Below, one piece after another: positions 57,286-64,000 of a stretch of 64,000 nt of DNA; position 1 is the first letter of the stretch, and every line of letters begins with the position of its first letter. This stretch comes from Gonocerus acuteangulatus (taxonomy: Eukaryota; Arthropoda; Insecta; Hemiptera; Coreidae). The notes beneath the pieces are model-generated. The model did no database searches and was not told the DNA's origin. It saw nothing but the letters and a program-made list of their open reading frames with translations. A program made the position numbers and the translations under genes. The stretch is taken from the NCBI GenBank assembly GCA_946811695.1, contig OX328123.1, positions 120,131,515 to 120,195,514 of the forward strand, read 5' to 3'.

Positions 57286-58266
57286 CAGTATGACCTCCAT
57301 TATCCGGGGTAATGACGGGGAGGGTGGTCCACGGATAATCGAAAACCCCGGATAATCGAAACAATATTTTTTGGGCTAAATGTGCTGGATTATAAGGTTA
57401 TAACCCATACAAGATGTCATGTAAACTTCCTTATTTGCATTGAGAAATGTGTATGTAAACGTTTTATTAATTAATAATTTGTATAAGTGCAAAAATAAAC
57501 TCAAGATCAAATTAAATTTTTTTTTCGAGAGTCAGTAATTTTTCGTTGTTTTTTGTTACATAATTCTTTTCTTATATCTGTTCTGATTGCCCGAAACATG
57601 ATAATTCCTCTGTAATCAGCATTCTCCTGCTCAAAATAATTCAGCAGAAGCTCTGCAGCCTCTAATGCCTGGTTGTGCTTTATTTTCGTTTCTTAAATGA
57701 TAAGCGAATCGTTGTCATCGCTCTCATTTCCTTGGTCGTTCTGCGCGGAGGTCGAAGGCTCCTATTTTCGGTGCAGATCTGCTATCTCAGTTTCTTTAAG
57801 TTTTTCAAATCCCTCTTCATTCATGTCACATTCCAGCCAAGTTTTTTAATGTCGTTGGAGGTAAATCTGCCCAGGCTTCACACACTGAAGCCGGTTTATA
57901 ATGGTTAATTTTTGTTCTAAAGTTAACACGACGCGTTTTCTATTTTGAGCAATTTTAATTTCGATGTAACATATGTATGTATGTACTCGAGTGAAGAGTT
58001 AAAGCCCAACTGCGGAAATATTTCCTTGGTAGACTAACAGCCAAGTAGGGGATTCATAGAAAGACGTGAAAACGTTTCAGTTCCAAGAAATATGGAATCA
58101 CATTCTTCCGAAAACAGCGCTGTTAAAATGCAACAAATATGTTCGTATGTACATACATATATGTACATAATATTTAAAGAAGGAATAAAAATAAAAATTC
58201 CCCCTTTGAGACCCCGGTTAATTGGAATCCCGGATAATAGAGTCCCGGATAATGGAGGTTCTACTG
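57286..58266 (-). mobile_element. Tigger/Jerky-like DNA transposon remnant
   Basis: The ends CAGTATGACCTCCATTATCC (57286) and, inverted, CAGTAGAACCTCCATTATCC (58266) are near-identical terminal inverted repeats, with further CCGGATAAT repeats inside both ends. The right side is flanked by TA. The ends resemble those of pogo/Tigger/Jerky elements. It contains a broken transposase on the minus strand. About 1 kb, so internally deleted. Confidence 0.75.
57507..57905 (-). pseudogene. Jerky/Tigger-like transposase, C-terminal remnant
   Basis: Minus-strand frames give EAWADLPPTTLKN, a match to the W-x-x-L-x-x-x-TLKNAW motif after the DDE core. After a shift comes CDMNEEGFEKLKETEIADLH, then an acidic Asn/Asp run, then QALEAAELLLNYFEQENADY and RAIRTDIRKEL. 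The order (TLKN-W, acidic linker, A-L-x-x-x-x-x-L-x-Y-x-E-Q helix, R-x-I-R...) fits the tail of Jerky-like transposases. Frameshifts make it non-functional. The catalytic DDE part is missing. Confidence 0.6.

Positions 58267-58274
<8 letters not shown>

Positions 58275-58308
<34 letters not shown>
58275..58308. repeat. (CA)n microsatellite
   Basis: 17 CA units just outside the right end of the Tigger/Jerky-like element, after a short TA run. Confidence 0.97.
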
Positions 58309-58309
<1 letters not shown>

Positions 58310-58625
58310 TTGTTGGCTTATTGTGCCAACTGAGTAAATAAGTATTGACTGAGCAGAAATATGATTCTGGAAATGGTCCCTCCTACCAAATCACAAATTC
58401 TTTAAGGACAAAATTTCTCGCTCCATATTTTTCCTCTGATTTCTCTGAAAGATATATTAAGATATATTATGCGCTTTGTGTAAATGTTTATTTATTTTCC
58501 TCTATCTACGTCTGCTCGGACGGGTGGATAAAATGAGATCTGTAAAAAGCAATGTTTTCCTCAAATAAAAAGGAGTAAAGGGAAATGTACCGTACCTAGC
58601 AAAATACAGACTTTAAATACAAAAG

Positions 58626-61110
58626 TCCGATTCGCAGGAACTGCATCATCTTAGCGAGGTTCCGTTCATATCCCTAGTGTCATTTGAAAAGCTTAGAAAA
58701 GAAATAAACTTATTTTTTTATATATATATCTCGTGAAAATTGTCGAAATCTTCTCGAACATCTCGAATAAAAGTGATGTTAAGGCGTCAGGGACACCGAC
58801 AGTAGTTAACTTATACACAGAAGCGGAAATTACACAATCCGGCTCATTTCTAAAGCAAACCTCTATAAATCAATACAACGTATGCCTAATAAAGCCTTTC
58901 TAGTGGATACAGAAGGATCAAGAAGAAGTACAAGGAAGATTGAGTAGAATACCTTGCCTAATATAGCCTATATAGAATAATATGCCGAATAAAGCCTATT
59001 TAGTAGATACAGATGGACAAATAACAAGTCTTGACGAATAACAAGTCAAGATATAGAATAATATACCTAATTAAGTCTAAGGAGTAGATACAAATGGACC
59101 AAAAACAAGTCTTGAGGAATCTTATTTTTTTCTAATTAAATACTTTTTATCAATATTTAGTATATAACTTGTGTTGAAAACCATTGATTGCTAATTGATG
59201 AATCGGGTTACAACTAAGTAATCTTTATGAAAATTTAGTATATAACCTATGTTTGGAACTGTGTTATTTCAGAATCTAGTATAGTTTAAGAAATTTTGGT
59301 GAATGATATCATTAAGTTGCTCTCTGTACCGTAGCACCGTTTGTACTTGTGTCGGCTGATACCTGGGGTATATTTACAACACTTGAGGATTACCTCCAAG
59401 CAGGTAAATTTCCTGCGGACCTTCTGTTTCTACGGGCACTGAACCGACTCTCTATTCGCTCATAGTATCTAACCGTTGTGAAGTTTATTTTTTGGATTTA
59501 GGACTTAATATACTTATGTAGACAAAATCATAGCAATAAGTCTACCTCCGTCGTCGGTTCTTAACTATGAAGACTCGCTAATGTTACCCAATCTTAGATA
59601 CATCGTAATTAAAATCCACAGCAAAAACACGACATTTCATCAGAATCCCCAACAAACAAAATATTGCTTCTAATTATACGTATCCTGTTTACTGACAAAT
59701 ACATTTGACTCCTATAATAAATTACAAAAATAACGAGCAGTGAAAAAAAACTGCGGGAAACACACAAATAGACCCGTTTAAATAAACGAAACTAACTAAC
59801 TAAGTTTTAAGCACTTATTTCTCCTAATGTGACGACCCCATCAAACATTTCTTCAAAACATTTTTTGTAGAGAATTTAGTAAGCTTTCAAACTGTTACAT
59901 TTCACTTGCCACGATTTCCTAACCCTTTTCGAGATATTAAGGAAAATATACGAAGGGGGCCTAATAGATATTCATATGGGATCTGAGAATCCCATTATTC
60001 CGCAAAAATAAAATATTCTAATTATACGTATCCTGTTTTATTGGCAAATACATTTGACTACTATAAGCAATTGCAAAAAATAGGGAATATGCCAAAGAAC
60101 TCGGATTAGGAGCCTCGACAGTTTCAAGACATTTTAAGGAAATCGGCAAATCCAAAACTGACATTTCATACGGTACAGCCTGATATATTTCTAACAATGA
60201 ATTGTTTTTCTTATTTTAATTAATCTGTTTTATTGTCAAATACATTATTCAACTATAAGCAATGAAAAAATAGGAATAAAAACAGACAAAAAGAACCGTT
60301 CGAATAAACGAAATTAATTACTTGAAAGTTTAAGCACTTATTTCTCCGATTGACATCGCTTATTCAAAACGTTCTGCAGAACCTTTTTTGTAGACCATTT
60401 AGTAAGCTTTCGAATGGTAACCTTTCGCTTCGCAAGATTTTCAACCGTTTTCGAGATATTAATGAAAGTATACGAAGTTCCCAAAATTTTCATTATTTCT
60501 AGCAACAGAAAATTGGTCTCATTTTTCCTATCCTGTTTTACTCACAAATACATTTACCCAACATAAGAAATTACAAAAATAAAAAGCAATAAAAAACCAA
60601 GGGAAAGAGACAAAAATTACAAAAAGAACGACAAAAACCCGTTCATAAGAACAAACAGACGTATTTGACATAACCTAATCAAAAATAGTTTTAGAATCTT
60701 TTTTGTAGAGAATTTAGTAAGCTTTCAAATAGTTTCTATCCACTTACCACGATTTCCCAACCGTGTTCGAGATATTAATGAAAGTATACGATGTTCCCAA
60801 AACTTTTCATGTCTGTTCATAACATATTTTATTCTAACCCTTCCTTAACTCCAAACGTAACAAAAATTTCAACATATTAGTTTTAATGAAAGAGGAACAT
60901 GCAGATAATGTTTCAACTGAATCCCGTGATTCTAAGTACCCAAACCAAAAACGGTATTCAAAAACTAATTTTCCAATTTTCTCGAAAACGGTTAAAGCTA
61001 TCGCCTTGAAAATGGTTTCATTCGTTTTCCTAGCCCATTAAGCATATAAAAAGAGTACTTACAAGCTTATGAACGTAAGCGTTACGATTTTTTTGCGCGA
61101 ATTTCGCGAT
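58626..61110 (+). mobile_element. Family B element, 5' part, rearranged
   Basis: Begins TCCGATTCGCAGGAACTGCA and TTAGCGAGGTT, the family B start. Family B internal blocks recur in order but more than once (near 59680-59960, 60000-60070, 60190-60520 and 60520-61100), showing repeated internal duplication. It ends after 'gcgcgaatttcgcgat', the point just before the (TA)n tract in other copies. The missing 3' end may be 62436-62611. Confidence 0.6.
58880..59120. repeat. Three degenerate tandem units of ~80-100 bp
   Basis: Units share 'aataaagcct', 'tagtagatacagatggac' and 'aaaaacaagtcttga'. They lie inside the rearranged family B element. Confidence 0.5.
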
Positions 61111-61193
61111 AAAAAAAAATACGTAGGATTTCCTTACATTACCCCAGAATTATTTTATTTCTGTTTTCAATTATTTTTTTCTCTTTTTTGCAG

Positions 61194-61263
61194 GCAGTTA
61201 CTCGCACCAAACCTTATGCAAAAGCATTATCTAACGAACGGAGCAGAGCAAGTCTCAAAACAG
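61194..61263 (+). CDS. Possible internal exon (70 nt), gene unknown
   Basis: Flanked by a strong acceptor (a T/C-rich tract ending ttttttgcag) and a donor (AAACAG|gtaattt). Two of the three frames are open: AVTRTKPYAKALSNERSRAS and QLLAPNLMQKHYLTNGAEQV. 70 nt is not a multiple of three, so it would shift phase. No homology recognised. Such signals also arise by chance in AT-rich DNA. Confidence 0.25.
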
Positions 61264-61763
61264 GTAATTTCAAATATTGTAGTCCCCTCTTTTTGGCATT
61301 ATTTTCCAAAGTGGCATTCTTCTCTTCAAATTATATTATCTTAAGCCTTTGAAGGGCTTTTTCCTTAATGATATACCCATAGTGAAAATCAATTGAATAG
61401 AAAAGCTTAGGCATTCGCCTATCTAATGAGTTATTAGTTGCAGAAAATGATAAGTATGTTTCAAAAACATAAACGCTAGGTTTGATAATTTTTGCGCCAT
61501 TTTAGAACGTTATATCCAGAGAATTTAACTCTCTGCATAAAATTCTATAGCTTTTGGTAATCAATTACCTGTATATATTTTTGAAGTTTTCTGCCAAATT
61601 CTTTTAAAATATTGGCATACTTTCATATTTCTTCCGAGGCATGTTTATGTTTAAATATAAAAAATTGCTCTTTAATGTATGTAATTAACAAATCTGAATC
61701 TCAGGAGAAAATCTACGGATGCAGATCCGTATTTTTTTCCAATCACCGAACCTAAAATAGATT

Positions 61764-61817
61764 CGAAGACAATGTATAGTTGGGATTCGGCCGAATCCCA
61801 ACTATACCTTGTCTTCG
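61764..61817. repeat. 54-bp palindrome without loop
   Basis: Arms of 27 bp meeting at CCGAATTCGG-like centre GGATTCGGCCGAATCC, with one mismatch (ATGT against ACCT side). Confidence 0.85.
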
Positions 61818-62133
61818 TATCTCTGCAACGGCTAACTATCTCCATCTTCACTAAAATAGATTCTTTTTTTTTTTATTAATTATTATAGAAAGCAGCAACA
61901 TAAGAATAATAATTATATATTATACAGGCTCCCATGAATTTATTATTGCTTTCTTCTTTTGACACGGATCGTCATTTTATGTTAAAAGATTTAAATGTAT
62001 GAAATAATATCATAATTTGTTAAATTTCAAACATATAATCGTGAAATTTCGGGAATCCCTTAAAAAGAAACGTATTTTCTAATTACTTCCCGATGCAAGA
62101 AGAGCTCGTATCGTAATTTCGCAGTGAAATAGA

Positions 62134-62333
62134 NNNNNNNNNNNNNNNNNNNNNNNNNNNNNNNNNNNNNNNNNNNNNNNNNNNNNNNNNNNNNNNNNNN
62201 NNNNNNNNNNNNNNNNNNNNNNNNNNNNNNNNNNNNNNNNNNNNNNNNNNNNNNNNNNNNNNNNNNNNNNNNNNNNNNNNNNNNNNNNNNNNNNNNNNNN
62301 NNNNNNNNNNNNNNNNNNNNNNNNNNNNNNNNN
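62134..62333. other. Assembly gap of 200 N
   Basis: Exactly 200 undetermined bases. The round size suggests a scaffold gap of unknown true length. Confidence 0.98.
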
Positions 62334-62433
62334 ACTTGAACTGAAAATAGCTAGGAACACTAGCTTGTTTTTTGTATTTTCGTACAAAATTTCATTGAAC
62401 TCTTTCCATTTTTTAGCCAGCTTGACAGCGAAG

Positions 62434-62435
<2 letters not shown>

Positions 62436-62489
<54 letters not shown>

Positions 62490-62611
62490 CATATATAAAT
62501 TTTAACAATCGTTATTTTCGTGATCTGTAGGTTCTGAAGAGTGAAATTTTTCATGAGGTCAATCTCAAAAGAGGGGTTCCTTCCTATAGAGGGAGGGAGA
62601 ACTCGTGCTAA
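62436..62611 (+). repeat. Family B 3' end with (TA)n
   Basis: TA tract 62436-62498, then 'taacaatcgttattttcgtg', 'tgaggtcaatctcaaaagag', stem TCCTTCCT-loop-AGGGAGGGA and CGTGCTAA (decayed CGCGCTAA). It is probably the distal half of the element beginning at 58626. Confidence 0.65.
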
Positions 62612-63170
62612 AAACTAAAACTAAATTAAATCTTTACTTTATCATATGTATTTTTAATTATTTATATATTTTTCTCTTTGGCCTGTATTCACTTCTAACA
62701 GGACTAAATTATATGAAAAACAATTTGATATTTTAAATGGAATAAGATAAAACTTTCTCCAGCATTTTTATAAATCAGGAATGATCAAAAAATGCTGGCA
62801 GAGTTTGGAAAAGCTATCCAGAACAGAAGTACCTATTAAGAGAGAACCCGAAGGACTTTGAGTACCCCTAGAATACATCAAAGGACCTCCCTCTGATAAA
62901 ACTCTAATCAGCTGTTTGTGGTTGAAGGTACAGAACCTGTTTCTGATCCCTCCACTGAAGCAGCTACCTCCTTTGAATTCGATCCCTTGAGGATAGGGAC
63001 TGTTGAAGCTCATGGTATCATCAGAGAAATACGTATTTCACATGGTTCTTCGTCCATAATATGGAACACAGCTATACCAAAACTCAAAACGTCCTACAAT
63101 CATAATCGACAAGACAAATATTAAAAGGCCATTATAAATGCACACAAAACAAATATACAGAATATTTACA
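62612..63170. other. Unassigned sequence
   Basis: Two overlapping opposite-strand ORFs (68 and 81 aa) over 62768-63124 show no domain. Confidence 0.4.
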
Positions 63171-63174
63171 AATG

Positions 63175-63450
63175 TCCGACTAGCAGGAACTGTGTCATTT
63201 CAGCGCGTTTTCATAACTTCTTACCCCTGGTGTATACATTTGCAATGTGTGTACTTAGTATTTTGTAAAGTAGTTAAACATCTACCTCATGATATATACA
63301 GGAAAAGTGACATTTCGGTGCCATAATATACTAAAAACTTACAGTAACAAAAATTGAAGAAGCTCGTCCATTCGATTTCTGGTCGAAAACTGAAAATTCG
63401 ATCTCATATTAAATATCTTGTTTTACTAACATATTCATTTTACTGCTTAG
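63175..63450 (+). repeat. Family B 5' fragment
   Basis: TCCGACTAGCAGGAACTGTG then TCATTTCAGCGCGTTTT, followed later by 'tattaaatatcttgttttac' as at 28630-28655. The 3' part is missing. Confidence 0.65.
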
Positions 63451-63575
63451 ATAAAAAAATAATGAATAAATCACTGAGGAAATATATATTCGTTTAGAGC
63501 CTTCTGGTCAAATTCAGGAACATAAATATGCTTTAGGTCCACCCGACAAACCTATTTAATTGTACTCTTATAACA

Positions 63576-63929
63576 TTTTTTTTTTATTTAGTATTTATTT
63601 ATTTGAAATCTGTACAGATAACAGTACAATGATCAAGTATGTTGGTCCAGATATTATATGCAAGTTGACAAAAGTGACAAAAGTAAAAAAAAAATAAAAA
63701 AAATAAAAACACAAAATTTGGAAGAAGCCAACCATTGTTGGCAATTCCATAGGTGTCTCAATAAATATTTTATTGATCATGAAAAGATCAGGCAAGTAAC
63801 TTGTCTCGGGGCCACTGTCTCTTGAGCCGCCTGGGGGGATTATCTGGATGGGATTGGGATGATAAGGATTGACCTTCAGGATTAGGATGGTAAGACAATT
63901 TGGAGTGGAACGTTTGGAAACGGGTTTTA
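63576..63929 (-). mobile_element. Jockey-like LINE, second copy, heavily 5'-truncated
   Basis: Poly-T at 63576-63585, then sequence closely similar to 7673-8010: 'tttgaaatctgtacag', 'gccaaccattgttggca', 'tgaaaagatcaggcaagta', 'gacaatttggagtggaacgt'. Similarity stops at GGGTTTTA (63929). It holds the 3' UTR and about the last 90 codons of ORF2, with small changes. No clear target duplication. Confidence 0.85.
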
Positions 63930-64000
63930 CAGTTTTCTTTTTCGTACATGGCCAACGCGCATGCGCGAATGCAGCGGACACCTTTTTGTGACACTTTTTA

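Larger units (their letters stand above)
61111..62133. other. Non-repeat segment between two halves of a family B element
   Basis: No family B homology visible. Holds the possible exon at 61194-61263 and a 54-bp palindrome at 61764-61817. Confidence 0.45.

Noticed and set aside
57675..57908. 77-aa plus-strand ORF
   Set aside because: It lies opposite the Jerky/Tigger-like transposase remnant, whose motifs read on the minus strand.
62134..62333. Undetermined residues in a 137-aa ORF
   Set aside because: The ORF spans an assembly gap and a TA repeat; it has no support.

Overview
This 64 kb window is intergenic or intronic DNA from an invertebrate animal, most likely an arthropod. That placement is an inference from the repeat types; no host gene is recognised that could fix the species. 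It is AT-rich, has no rRNA, true tRNA or CRISPR, and is almost entirely transposable elements of several ages nested in one another. Only one ORF outside the mobile elements looks gene-like: 6936-7289, 117 aa, one membrane segment, family unknown. A possible 70-nt internal exon lies at 61194-61263.

Layout. 1-6.9 kb: old repeat fragments, two tRNA-derived SINE types (called SINE1 and SINE2 here) and microsatellites. 6.9-7.3 kb: the candidate small membrane-protein gene. 7.6-11.6 kb: a young Jockey-like LINE on the minus strand, with an intact endonuclease/reverse transcriptase ORF, a 5'-truncated gag ORF, an oligo(A) tail and a perfect 15-bp target duplication. It sits inside a DNA palindrome. 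14-15 kb: a Helitron-like element (family A). 17.6-21.5 kb: two long foldback elements inserted in one (TA)n tract. 22.9-24 kb: remains of RNase-H-bearing LINEs. 25.5-28.1 kb: two Helitron copies end to end. 28.5-37.6 kb: a dense cluster of Helitron-like families A and B, one of them split by a pogo-like DNA transposon. 38.4-38.9 kb: an 11-copy 44-bp minisatellite. 39.4-50 kb: another foldback and more family B copies. 50-58 kb: candidate Transib-like elements and a Tigger/Jerky-like transposon remnant. 58.6-62.6 kb: a split family B copy holding the possible exon and a 200-N assembly gap. 63.6-63.9 kb: a second 3' end of the Jockey-like LINE.

The most informative structure is the pair of abundant families A and B. 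Both begin TCCGnC, carry a small GCAG-loop-CTGC hairpin within 20 nt of the 5' end, contain a (TA)n tract, and end in a stem-loop followed by GCTAA. In each family an ~11-nt motif about 25 nt from the 5' end is the inverse complement of the 3' terminus. The motif differs between families but always matches its own partner end. This is the architecture known for Helentron-associated elements (HINE/DINE-1). A second notable group consists of elements whose ends read CACAGTG, with CG-rich 5-bp duplications and an A-rich nonamer about 22 bp inside. These resemble Transib ends and RAG recombination signals.

All family assignments rest on reading the sequence by eye; none was confirmed by a database search.
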